Positions 9,501 through 18,648 of a DNA stretch of 64,000 bases are shown here, piece by piece; positions within the stretch are counted from its first letter, which is position 1; every line of letters begins with the position of its first letter. Source of the stretch: Caldilineae bacterium (GTDB lineage: Bacteria > Chloroflexota > Anaerolineae > Epilineales > Epilineaceae); assembly GCA_020634625.1 (NCBI GenBank), contig JACKBJ010000014.1, positions 1 through 64,000 of the forward strand, given 5' to 3'. A model generated the notes under the pieces. That model was given only the letters and a program-made list of their open reading frames with translations, was not told where the DNA came from and ran no database searches. The translations under genes were made by a program, and so were the position numbers.

Positions 9501-10541
9501 ATCAGCCCGGCGCAGCCCTGCGTGGCCCAGCAGCAACCCACCGTCCTGAGCATCGGCCCGACCAGCGCCGTCAGCGGCCAGACCGATGCCGAGGGCAAGT
9601 TCGTCACCGGCATTCCGGGCGCCTACGCCAGCCCGGGCGCCGGCTTCGAGATCGCCTTCTTCGAGGACGACGCCCGGAGCAGCGCCTACGACCACCGCTT
9701 CTTCCGCCAGGCCTACCGTGCTCTGGCCCGGATCTACATCCACGGCAGCCGCGTCGACGGTCGGTCCAACGCCCTCGACGCCACCCGCGTGGCGCTGCAG
9801 GACGCATCCGGCAGCGAGCTGGCCAGCCAGGCGGTCCAGGCCGGCACCGACGGCTTCTACGCCGTCGACCTGGTCGATGCCGTCGGCGATCCGGTCCGCA
9901 TCGAGGCCGGCCAGACCGTCCTGCTCGAGACCCCTGGCGAGCGCCGCCCGATCGTGGTCGAGCCCCTGGAGTTCGACTGGTCGCTCGGCAGCCCGATCTA
10001 CGGCAAGGCCCCGGCCAACCGTCCGGTGCAGCTCCAGCTGCGCCTGTCCAGCGGCGCCTACCTGGGCCTCGGCCTGGTCAGCGACGCGGAGGGCCGCATC
10101 GCCTTCACCGAGGCCGACCTGCCCCCGCGCGGCGGCTGGAACCTGGACGACGTGATCGGCGTGCGCCTGACCCTGACCACGCCCGAGGGGCACCAGATCA
10201 TCGACCAGACGCCCAGCTTCGTCGGGCCTCTGCCGCAACCCGAGGGGCCGCCGCGCATCTACCTGCCGGCCGCCTACCGCGGCGCCGGCGGCCGCGCCCT
10301 GACCGGGCAGCCCATCGTGGTGGCGCCCGCCGCCCGGCCGCCCCTGCGCGACGCGGTCCCGCTCGCGCCGGCCGACATGGCCGCGGGCCTGACGCTGCCC
10401 TGGTCGGCCCTCCCGCTCCAGCCCCTGCCGGGCATCGTGGCACCGGAGCTCGGTCAGCTGATCGACCGAGCCCTGCAGCCGGCGCGCCCGAGCGTCGATT
10501 CGCTGCTGCTGCCGAACCGGCTTCCGTCACCCGCTCGCTGA
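6510..10541 (+). CDS. Very large secreted repeat protein with Chloroflexota-type C-terminal motif
   Basis: 1343 residues from ATG 6510 (AAAGGA ribosome site about 10 bases upstream). An N-terminal basic stretch is followed by a hydrophobic signal/anchor (residues ~21-47). The rest is built of many beta-sandwich-like repeats of roughly 80-100 residues, each opening with a variant of DRIGGRAPAGARLQLSI: also DRVTGMAPPDSSVDVFV, DRITGRTGPDLPITIRL, DRVGGQTQADGELTLF and SPIYGKAPANRPVQLQL. Each is followed by a DGRFLLEL/DGRYEADF-type strand and a 'LxPGDRLxL' strand. This resembles carboxypeptidase-regulatory/Ig-like modules of surface fibres. Near the end is PPRIYLPAAYRG, like the YLPxxxR motif that ends many exported Chloroflexota proteins, then ~90 extra residues. 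No catalytic motif is visible. Likely an adhesin or extracellular scaffold. Confidence 0.7.
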   Translation: MLPRHRNDSRRRADARSWPQALSLPLAFCLPLLLTGLVFGLAQLLTGPPRPSSAQAPAPAEVRVALFGNTVAFGTLPYTLVSAELADANGSKAEGIGYGDADGEALIVFPVGSATILPGDRLTLSRPNDRPLVVPVPELVVDLDAAGDRIGGRAPAGARLQLSIRASAGSDPVEREARADADGRFLLELAGELDLVAGEARGEARYDSPEGYRFSTPFAALGAELSLGAPVLRGQASPGTAIEVEVEKPGGERFTLGPTRVVGDPSYALAGTRPLEVGDHVRIRQTGSPLPEPAAAHSVTLQAVTLVLDPDAGRASGSGPADSPLQVSGDDMDGNEARWDLQAEADGSYDLELGDQITLGPGWRLRAAYPAAPGIDVGAVAVLRKARVGVGLPFGQGRVEPGHLLTITLKSASGAIKARGRASSGDRGDYSMPFGQGAAPAAGDRIEIELDSLVGDPFVLSVPQLTAASDTENDRVTGMAPPDSSVDVFVNSAVGEPRVTTRAGADGRYEADFGALLDLERPANGVARIRTLGGDEFVTTWAAMRLAVSVGSSIQGNYVTGNGPIGRFVSVQLLTPAGEVVGQASGPVFAGGIVGVPGSVGGLAPQFFVQLADATGRPVQMQAGDSLRVVAGDERIEVEIPPIDAVVFVEGDRITGRTGPDLPITIRLADSPISYDTTIETRSDAAGRFNVDLTGRRTIRFGDFIQLAPQVDGHEIFDIILAPGLVVDLDQAIVLGSLAPDLGLEVTLRRGAATLFQQQTGTDATGAFLTRFPGADGSPFVLEPGDRLTVRPSDPTILPLELRLPALELDWDVATDRVGGQTQADGELTLFSGLAYARADSFGFAQGWPAIAPDGRFEAEFVPRVDLRPGHKLIALLRPPEGHYVTRSRTVPILNAEQAGPNACGFGAPRESLEVALDQAGQARPLASSSPISRFDGYFSTVHRDGAQQPVKTAPGMRVATTLDAAPVALELPALDLAIDWQRGVLQAQGPPNATWYISPAQPCVAQQQPTVLSIGPTSAVSGQTDAEGKFVTGIPGAYASPGAGFEIAFFEDDARSSAYDHRFFRQAYRALARIYIHGSRVDGRSNALDATRVALQDASGSELASQAVQAGTDGFYAVDLVDAVGDPVRIEAGQTVLLETPGERRPIVVEPLEFDWSLGSPIYGKAPANRPVQLQLRLSSGAYLGLGLVSDAEGRIAFTEADLPPRGGWNLDDVIGVRLTLTTPEGHQIIDQTPSFVGPLPQPEGPPRIYLPAAYRGAGGRALTGQPIVVAPAARPPLRDAVPLAPADMAAGLTLPWSALPLQPLPGIVAPELGQLIDRALQPARPSVDSLLLPNRLPSPAR

Positions 10542-10557
10542 GCGGATCGACCGCCTT

Positions 10558-10592
10558 GGGGCGTGGGCGCTCGCATACGAGCGCCCCGCCCC
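10558..10592. terminator. Bidirectional terminator between convergent genes
   Basis: GGGGCG-t-GGGCGCTCG (10558-10573), loop cata, CGAGCGCCC-CGCCCC (10578-10592): a 15-bp stem with one bulged T. It lies between the 3' ends of the repeat-protein gene (+) and the HTH_42 gene (-), so it can serve both. Confidence 0.7.
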
Positions 10593-10650
10593 GAGCGCGG
10601 CCGCCCCTCCTGGCAGAGGTCCGCCGCCCCCGGCGCGGCCCGATCGCCGG

Positions 10651-11832
10651 TCAGGCGAGCAGCGCCTTCTGAATCGGCGCCGGAAACCGAACCCTGACCC
10701 GGCTCTCGCCGAGCAGTGCCTGCAAGCGGATCGCCGCCAGCTCGAGGGCCCGCTCGGCCTCGGCCCCGATGTCCTCGAGGACCCGCCAGGCGATCTCGCC
10801 ATCCGAGCGCTGGGCCCAGCCCCCGACGATCCTGCCGTTCGACCAGATGCAGGGGCCGCCGTTGCCGTTGCCGTCGAACAGCAGCCGGGCCTGCCGCGGG
10901 TCGAGGTACCAGTCGCGCGCCTTCCAGCCCATCGTCGTCGGGTCGAGGCCGGGCAGCAGCGCCAGCCAGGGCTCGCCGTCTTCCACGGCGTCGACGTCGT
11001 CGGGATGCACCCAGGCCGGCGCGCCGTCCAGCTCGACCTCCACGGCCGCGGCATCCGACAGGGCCTTGCGCGTCAGGCCGGCCGGCCAGCCGGCCCACCA
11101 CTGCAGGTCCGAGGCCGGCGCGGGGCCGAAGGCCAGCAGCCAGCGCCGGCACAGCTCGGCCGCGGCCGCGCGGGGATCGAGCCCATCGATGCCGTCCGGG
11201 AACCAGGCGGTCAGCGGCGTCCAGGCGTACTGGCTGCTGGTCCAGCCACCGCTCGGCTCGAGCCGCCCGATCCGGCCCTGGAAGCCCAGGAGCGGCAGGA
11301 TGCGCGACAGGGCCGACACGGTCGCGCTGTAGGACTTGCCCGGCGCCATGTCCAGCGGCAGCTGCAGGTCGGGGAGGGCCTCCCGCAGCTCACGGATGCT
11401 GACCCGGCCGCGCGCTTCGATCGCGTCGACCACCCGCGTCGCGGCCTCGGCGAGCCAGGCCTCGCCCTGCTCGACGCCGCCCCGCTCCTCCAGGAGCCGA
11501 ACCAGCCGGCGCTGCTCCGGGCCGACCAGCCGCCGCGTGGCCGCCGCATGCGCGATCCGCGCTCCCTCGGGCGAGAAGACCCAGAGCGTCCGGCGCATCG
11601 CATGGTGCCGCAAGAGGCTTCGGTCGCGATACAGCGCGTCGCTCACCGCCGCGATCGAGGGCCGGGCCATGCGCGCCGCGAGCGACAGGTAGACCGTCGT
11701 CGGATCGCTGGAGTGCAGGCCGACCAGGTCGTCCGTGAGCGCCACGAGGTCGTCCGTCCGCCGGCTCGGCAGCAGCCGATGCCGCCGCGCCAGCCGGGCG
11801 CGCCGCTCCTCCACCGAGATCCGCCGGCGCAT
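10651..11832 (-). CDS. Winged-helix HTH_42 (AlkZ/YcaQ-like) protein lacking the QxQ motif
   Basis: 393 residues from ATG 11832; ATG 11841 three codons upstream is an alternative. The protein has the layout of the HTH_42 family, whose AlkZ and YcaQ members are DNA glycosylases that unhook interstrand crosslinks: tandem winged helices, the segment SDLQWWAGWP around the middle and the C-terminal beta domain. In characterised glycosylases the catalytic motif is Q-x-Q or Q-x-D in a 'GLQxQ' context. Here the corresponding segment is LVGLHSSDPTTVYLS with His40-Ser41-Ser42. It therefore belongs to a non-canonical subgroup whose activity cannot be assumed. It ends convergently with the repeat-protein gene. 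Confidence 0.75.
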   Translation of the reverse strand: MRRRISVEERRARLARRHRLLPSRRTDDLVALTDDLVGLHSSDPTTVYLSLAARMARPSIAAVSDALYRDRSLLRHHAMRRTLWVFSPEGARIAHAAATRRLVGPEQRRLVRLLEERGGVEQGEAWLAEAATRVVDAIEARGRVSIRELREALPDLQLPLDMAPGKSYSATVSALSRILPLLGFQGRIGRLEPSGGWTSSQYAWTPLTAWFPDGIDGLDPRAAAAELCRRWLLAFGPAPASDLQWWAGWPAGLTRKALSDAAAVEVELDGAPAWVHPDDVDAVEDGEPWLALLPGLDPTTMGWKARDWYLDPRQARLLFDGNGNGGPCIWSNGRIVGGWAQRSDGEIAWRVLEDIGAEAERALELAAIRLQALLGESRVRVRFPAPIQKALLA

Positions 11833-11939
11833 CGACCCCATCCCGCCTCCGTCGCGATCCGCTCCCGCCGTCGTCGCGATCCGCTGCCGCCTCCGGCCGC
11901 CGCGATCGCCCGCTGCCGGAAGCGCTCGGCCGGAGCGCC

Positions 11940-13727
<1,788 letters not shown>

Positions 13728-13896
13728 CCGCCAGTCTCTCCCAGAAGCACGCGAGGCCGGGCCTCGGCATCCGCCCATCCGCTGAGCCCGACGGCCAGCG
13801 CTCGGGTATCATAGTCCGAAGCGGCCGGTCGGTGCACCCGCGGGCCGGCCGCCCGCCCGGCCCGCCGCCCCCGACCCAGCCCCAGGAGCCCCGCCC

Positions 13897-14802
13897 ATGC
13901 AGCCGCTCGACGGATTCTTGACCGCGACCGACCGTGCCCTCCAGGCCCTCGCCGGCCGCTACTTCCCCAGCCTGCAGGCCGCGGTCGAGGGCTCGCCCTT
14001 CGAATGGAGCGACCTCAACGCCGGCCAGATGGCACAGGCGGCCGAGCCGGAGCCGCTCGGGGTCGCCCAGCTTCTGGCCCGTACGCCCTACATGTCCGCC
14101 GCCGCCGCCCGCCGCCAGCTCGACGCCGCCGCCGAGCGCGGCCTGCTCGAGTCGGCCCCGGACGGCTTTCGCGTGAGCCCCTCCGGCCGCGCCTTCCTCG
14201 CGTCCATCACCCAGATCCCCACGGCCGCACTGGCCGAGCTCGAAGGCCAGCTGCCCGGCGTCGAGCGCCTGGCCGAGCTGCTGGGCGGGCAGGTGGCGGC
14301 CATCTGCACCGCCCCCGGCATCGCCTGCCCCGCCCTCACCGGCTCGCGCCGCTTCGATCCCGGCCCGGACGCCAGCGCCCTCCAGCGCCTGCGCCGCGCC
14401 CTGATCGACCTCAACAGCTGGCGCGACGACGCCCATGTCGCCGCCTGGCGCGCCCACGAGACCGAGGGCCATGCCTGGGAGGCCTTCAGCCACGTCTGGG
14501 CCGAGAACACCTGGGGCGACCCCATCCGCAGCGCCGCCGAGGCCGCCGAGAAGCTGGGCAGCTTCCGCGGCTACGCCGCCGCCGACTACGCCGCCGCCCT
14601 CGACCGCCTGGTCGCCCGCGGCTGGCTGGAGTCGCGCGGCCCCGATGAGTACCAGCTCACCGAGGCCGGCCGCCACCTGCGCCAGCAAGCCGAAACCGCC
14701 ACCGACCAGCTCTACTTCGCCCCGATGACCCTCTCCCCCGCCGAGTCCAGCGAGCTCCTCGACCACCTGTCCCAGCTCGGCCAGGCCCTCGACGCCGCCT
14801 GA
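13897..14802 (+). CDS. Winged-helix domain protein of unknown function
   Basis: 301 residues. I do not recognise a named family. Two segments look like MarR-type winged helices: residues ~45-110 (LLARTPYMSAAAARRQLDAA, then ERGLLESAPDGFRVSPSG) and ~220-270 (YAAALDRLVARGWLE, then DEYQLTEAGRHLRQQAE). A central helical part carries DDAHVAAWRAHETEGHAWEAF with several His/Trp residues that could bind metal or ligand. A -10-like TATCAT at 13807-13812 in the divergent intergenic region could drive it. It may be a regulator of the divergent ABC exporter, or an enzyme with HTH-like ends. Confidence 0.55.
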   Translation: MQPLDGFLTATDRALQALAGRYFPSLQAAVEGSPFEWSDLNAGQMAQAAEPEPLGVAQLLARTPYMSAAAARRQLDAAAERGLLESAPDGFRVSPSGRAFLASITQIPTAALAELEGQLPGVERLAELLGGQVAAICTAPGIACPALTGSRRFDPGPDASALQRLRRALIDLNSWRDDAHVAAWRAHETEGHAWEAFSHVWAENTWGDPIRSAAEAAEKLGSFRGYAAADYAAALDRLVARGWLESRGPDEYQLTEAGRHLRQQAETATDQLYFAPMTLSPAESSELLDHLSQLGQALDAA

Positions 14803-14843
14803 TCCCCCACCCGCCGTCGCCGGATCTCGCTTCCCCCCTTCGC

Positions 14844-14995
14844 GGGGCGGGCGGGTCGTTTCGGGCCGGCGCGCGCCGTTCGGGGCAACCCCCGCCACGG
14901 CGCGCGCCAGCCGTGACCGCGCCGCGCCCCCTCGCCCTGCGGCACCCCACCCACCCAACCAGTTGCGCGCCGGCCCGAGACGGCCCGCCCGCCCC
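14844..14995. repeat. 31-bp near-perfect inverted repeat flanking a nested hairpin
   Basis: Arm 14844-14874 and arm 14965-14995 are inverse complements at 29 of 31 positions (outer end GGGGCGGGCGGG, inner end GGGCCGGCGCGC). Between and partly overlapping is a second exact inverted repeat, 14868-14879 with 14897-14908 (GGCGCGCGCCGT), whose loop itself pairs (CGGGG/CCCCG). The region lies between the winged-helix gene and the radical SAM promoter. See findings. Confidence 0.75.
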
Positions 14996-15007
14996 ACAAC
15001 GCCCAGC

Positions 15008-15036
15008 TTGACACCCGAACATCCGTTCTCTACCCT
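15008..15036 (+). promoter_or_regulatory. Sigma-70-type promoter placed for a leaderless transcript
   Basis: TTGACA (15008-15013), exact 17-base spacer, TACCCT (15031-15036). The ATG of the radical SAM gene starts at 15043, seven bases after the -10 box, where transcription would begin. No Shine-Dalgarno sequence fits in the gap. Confidence 0.6.
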
Positions 15037-15042
15037 TCCCGC

Positions 15043-16254
15043 ATGCCCGCCACCCCGCTCGAAAAGCTCCACATCCTGGGCCCCGACGCCCAGTTCGACC
15101 TCTGCCAGTCCGCCGGCCGCCCCACGCCCATCGCCCAGGCCGGCGCGACCGTCTCGCCCCGGCCATCCGCCCGACGCCCCCTGGCCCCCGACGACGTCCG
15201 CCGCCACATCACCACCGTCCAGCACCCCAAGCGCGGCCGCATGCCCGTCCTGCGCACCATGCAGACCAACGCCTGCGCCAAGGACTGCTTCTACTGCCCC
15301 TTCCGCGCCGGCCGCGCCTTCCGCCGCGAGACCTTCGGTCCCGACGAGCTGGCCCGCGTCACCGACCAGCTGCTGCGCGCCCGCCTGATCGAGGGCCTCT
15401 TCCTGTCCAGCGGCGTCGTCGGCAAGGGCGACCACTCGATGGAGAAGCTCGTCGCCACCGCCGAGATCCTGCGCCGACGCCATGGCTTCGGCGGCTACAT
15501 CCACCTCAAGCTGATGCCCGCCGCCAGCGAGGCTGCCGTCGAGGCCGCCCTGCGCCTGGCCGACCGCGTCAGCATGAACCTCGAAGCGCCCAACGCCGCC
15601 CGCCTGGCCCGCCTCTCGGGCACCAAGGACCTCAACGCCGACCTGGTCGCGCCGCTGCGCCGGGTGGCGCGCATCGCCCGGCGCCTGGGCCGGCGCGTCA
15701 GCGCCACCACCCAGTTCGTGGTCGGGGCGGCCGGCGAGAGCGACGCCGAGATCCTGCACACGACCGGCCGCCTCTACGCCGAGGTCGGCCTGGCGCGGGC
15801 CTACTTCAGCGCCTTCCGTCCGGTGCCCGACACCCCCCTCGACGGCCAGCCGCCCGAGGACCCGCGGCGCGAGCACCGCCTCTACCAGGCCGACTTCCTG
15901 ATGCGCCAATACGGCTTCGACGCCAGCGAGCTGCCCCTGGACGCCGCGGGCAACCTCGACCGCGAGCGCGACCCCAAGCTGGCCTGGGCCCGGGCGCATC
16001 CCGAGCGCTTCCCGGTCGAGATCAACCGGGCGCCGCGCGAGGACCTGCTGCGCGTGCCCGGCCTCGGCCCCAGGGCCGTCGCGGCCATCCTGGCCGCGCG
16101 GGCCGGCGGTCGCCTGCGCGAGCCGGCCCACCTGCGCCAGCTTGGCATCGCGGCGAACGGCGCGTTACCATGGATCACGCTCGATGGTCGTAGGGCGGCG
16201 CGGCAGCTCGAGCTGCCGCTGCGCGATCTTCCTCGCGCGCCGCGACCGACCTGA
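15043..16254 (+). CDS. Putative DNA modification/repair radical SAM protein
   Basis: 403 residues. The 4Fe-4S/SAM motif CAKDCFYCPF (Cys78, Cys82, Cys85; CxxxCxxC) sits in LRTMQTNACAKDC, followed by LFLSSGVVGKGDHSMEK and LKLMPAASEAAVEAALRLAD of the TIM-barrel. A C-terminal helix-hairpin-helix, LLRVPGLGPRAVAAILAAR (~345-365), is a DNA-contact module. This architecture matches the family annotated as 'putative DNA modification/repair radical SAM protein', which usually neighbours a uracil-DNA-glycosylase-like partner. No such partner is in this window; the next gene is a DUF2270 protein 17 bases downstream. Confidence 0.82.
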   Translation: MPATPLEKLHILGPDAQFDLCQSAGRPTPIAQAGATVSPRPSARRPLAPDDVRRHITTVQHPKRGRMPVLRTMQTNACAKDCFYCPFRAGRAFRRETFGPDELARVTDQLLRARLIEGLFLSSGVVGKGDHSMEKLVATAEILRRRHGFGGYIHLKLMPAASEAAVEAALRLADRVSMNLEAPNAARLARLSGTKDLNADLVAPLRRVARIARRLGRRVSATTQFVVGAAGESDAEILHTTGRLYAEVGLARAYFSAFRPVPDTPLDGQPPEDPRREHRLYQADFLMRQYGFDASELPLDAAGNLDRERDPKLAWARAHPERFPVEINRAPREDLLRVPGLGPRAVAAILAARAGGRLREPAHLRQLGIAANGALPWITLDGRRAARQLELPLRDLPRAPRPT

Positions 16255-16271
16255 ACGGGGGGCGAGAGACC

Positions 16272-17324
16272 ATGGCCACACCGGACGAGGCCGGAGCCGA
16301 CAGCCTGCACGCGATGGACGTGGACCCGGGCAGCGACCTCTGGCGCTTCCGCGGCGCCGAGTTCCGCACCCCCGAGTTCGCCAACTCGATGATCCACTTC
16401 TACCGCGCCGAGGTGACCCGCGCCAACGTCTGGCGCCAGCGCCTCGACGCCACCACCAACTGGGCCGTGATCTCCACCGGCGCCGCGCTGTCCTTCACCT
16501 TCAGCAACAACGCCGCCAACCTGCACGTCATGGTGCCGATCAGCACGCTGCTGGTGACCCTGTTCCTGATCGCCGAGGCGCGGCGCTACCGCTACTACGA
16601 GCTCTGGAGCTCGCGGGTGCGGCTGATGGAGGTCAACTACTTCGCCGCCATGCTGGCCCAGCCGCACCGGCCGGCCGCCGACTGGGCCGGCACCCTGGCC
16701 GACAGCCTGCTGCATCCCCAGTTCACCATCTCCAGCTGGGAGGCCTTCGGCCGGCGCTTCCGCCGCAACTACCAGTACATCTACCTGCTCTTGGCCTTCG
16801 CCTGGGTCAACAAGATCGCCCTGCACCCCGAGCCGGTCAACAGCTTCGCCGAGTTCCTGGCCAACGCCCACGTCGGCTTCGTGCCCGGCAAGCTGGTCAT
16901 CGCCACCGGCGCCTGCTTCTACCTGGCCATCTTCGCCATCGGCTGGCTGACGGTCGGCCTGCGCAAGTCACGCGGCGAGGTGCTGACCCGCAACACCGCC
17001 ACCGAGCTGCTGCAGTCGGCCGCCGACACCCTGGCCGGCGGCAAGGTCAGCCTGCCACGCCGCCACGAGCGCCTGGGGCACATCATCACCACCAAGGGCG
17101 ACGAGGTGGCCGCGCACATCATGGAGCGCTTCGGCCGCGGCGTCACCGGACTGCCCGGCAAGGGCATGTACAGCGGCGAGGAGCGCACCGTGCTGATGGT
17201 GGCCGTCGACCCGGTGCAGGCGCATCACCTCGAGGAGACCGTCTACGCGGTCGACCCGGGCGCCTTCGTCATCATCCACGGCACCGATCGCGTGCTGGGA
17301 ACCGGCTTCCGAGCGGCGAGCTGA
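16272..17324 (+). CDS. DUF2270 membrane protein fused to a C-terminal DUF2179 (YitT-type) domain
   Basis: 350 residues. The N-terminal ~240 residues match DUF2270: FANSMIHFYRAEVTRANVWR, then two hydrophobic helices, YRYYELWSSRVRLMEVNYF and a second helix pair. Residues ~270-345 (TTKGDEVAAHIMERFGRGVT, GKGMYSGEERTVLMVAV, VDPGAFVIIHGTDRVLGTGF) follow the ligand-binding DUF2179 fold found at the C-terminus of YitT proteins. The combination suggests a membrane protein controlled by a small cytosolic ligand. The last 53 bases overlap the 3' end of mtaB on the other strand. Co-transcription with the radical SAM gene is likely (17-base gap). Confidence 0.75.
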   Translation: MATPDEAGADSLHAMDVDPGSDLWRFRGAEFRTPEFANSMIHFYRAEVTRANVWRQRLDATTNWAVISTGAALSFTFSNNAANLHVMVPISTLLVTLFLIAEARRYRYYELWSSRVRLMEVNYFAAMLAQPHRPAADWAGTLADSLLHPQFTISSWEAFGRRFRRNYQYIYLLLAFAWVNKIALHPEPVNSFAEFLANAHVGFVPGKLVIATGACFYLAIFAIGWLTVGLRKSRGEVLTRNTATELLQSAADTLAGGKVSLPRRHERLGHIITTKGDEVAAHIMERFGRGVTGLPGKGMYSGEERTVLMVAVDPVQAHHLEETVYAVDPGAFVIIHGTDRVLGTGFRAAS

Positions 17325-18648
17325 GCCGGCCGGCGGAGCCCGCGATCTCGGGCTCGGCCAGGAGCCGGCCGCGCAGGCCCTCGGCCGTGGCCGCCACCAG
17401 CCGCACCCGGCTGATCTGGTTGGCCAGGGCCTGGCGGCTGTCCAGGCTCACCGGCAGGTAGCCCTCGGTGTAGCCGGTCCAGCGCTGCCGGCGGCCGGCG
17501 CCCGGCGCGCGGTCGCCGCGCTCCCAGAGCACCTCGGCCTCGCGGCCCAGGAAGCGCGCGTGCGTCGCGGCCGCCAGCGTCTCGCCCAACGCGATCAGGC
17601 GCCGGGCGCGATCCTTGCGCTCGGGCACCGGCACGCGGCCCGGCATCCGCGCCGCGGCCGTGCCGGGTCGCTCGCTGTAGGGAAAGACGTGCAGGTGGCC
17701 GAAGCCGATCTCGCGCACGAAGTTGAGGCCGGCCTCGAAGTCGGCCTCGGTCTCGCCGGGAAAGCCCGCGATCAGGTCGGTCGTCAGGTTCAGGTCGGGG
17801 ATGGCGGCGCGGGCCCGCGCCGCCAGCGCGCGGAACTCGGCCGTGCTGACGCCGCGAGCCATGCGGGCCAGGGTCCGATCGCAGCCGGCCTGCAGCGGCA
17901 GGTGCAGGTGGGGCAGCAGCCGCCGATCCTCCCAGAGCGCGAAGAAGCCGTCCGGGATGTCCCAGGGCTCCAGCGAGGAGAGCCGCAGCCGGGGGATGGC
18001 GGTGCGCGCCAGCAGGGCCGCGATCAGCTCGCTCAGGCCGGCGCGCCGCCCCAGATCCTGGCCATAGCTGCCCAGGTGCACCCCCGTCAGCACCGCCTCG
18101 CGATAGCCCGCCCGCGACAGCGCCTCGACCTCGTCGACCACGGCCTCGAGCGGCCGGCTGCGGCCGGCGCCGCGAGCCAGGGTCGTCACGCAGAAGCTGC
18201 AGCGCTTGTCGCAGCCGTCCTGCACCTTGACGAAGGCGCGGGTATGCCCGCCGCCCGCGCCGCGCTGCAGGCGCATCGCCGGCTCCAGCTCGTAGGCCGG
18301 CGGGTCCTCGGCCGCGGCCGGGTCGAGCAGCGCGATCAGGTCTTCCTTGCGCGCGTTCGCGACCACGCGCCCGACCCCCGGCAGCGTCGCCAGCGCCTCC
18401 GGCTCGAGCGTGGCATAGCAGCCGGTCAGGACGATCTCGGCGCCCGGGCTGAGGCGGTGGAAGCGCCGGGAACGCTTGCGGGCCTCCCGGGCGGCCTCGG
18501 CCGTGACGGCGCAGGTGTTGAGCAGCACCCGCTCGGCCGCTTCGGGCCGGTCGACGATGGCGTGGCCCGCCGCCAGCAGGCGCCGCGCCAAGGCCTCCAT
18601 CTCGGCCTGGTTGAGCCGGCAGCCGATGCTGTCCAGGTAGTAGCGCAT
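17272..18648 (-). CDS. mtaB: tRNA (N6-threonylcarbamoyladenosine-C2)-methylthiotransferase MtaB
   Basis: 458 residues from ATG 18648. Methylthiotransferase of the MiaB/RimO superfamily, adding a methylthio group to t6A37 of ANN-decoding tRNAs. The N-terminal UPF0004 domain has the three cluster cysteines (Cys10, Cys46 in LNTCAVT, Cys77 in LTGCYA). The radical SAM motif is CDKRCSFC (146/150/153). GCDKRCSFCVTTLARGAGRS and LSSLEPWDIPDGFF are MtaB-like. A TRAM-like tail follows (YTEGYLPVSLDS). It shares one base with the upstream anti-sigma gene (TGATG), so a tRNA-modification enzyme is co-translated with a signalling gene. The tail overlaps the convergent DUF2270 gene. Confidence 0.88.
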   Translation of the reverse strand: MRYYLDSIGCRLNQAEMEALARRLLAAGHAIVDRPEAAERVLLNTCAVTAEAAREARKRSRRFHRLSPGAEIVLTGCYATLEPEALATLPGVGRVVANARKEDLIALLDPAAAEDPPAYELEPAMRLQRGAGGGHTRAFVKVQDGCDKRCSFCVTTLARGAGRSRPLEAVVDEVEALSRAGYREAVLTGVHLGSYGQDLGRRAGLSELIAALLARTAIPRLRLSSLEPWDIPDGFFALWEDRRLLPHLHLPLQAGCDRTLARMARGVSTAEFRALAARARAAIPDLNLTTDLIAGFPGETEADFEAGLNFVREIGFGHLHVFPYSERPGTAAARMPGRVPVPERKDRARRLIALGETLAAATHARFLGREAEVLWERGDRAPGAGRRQRWTGYTEGYLPVSLDSRQALANQISRVRLVAATAEGLRGRLLAEPEIAGSAGRLSSPLGSRFPARDRCRG

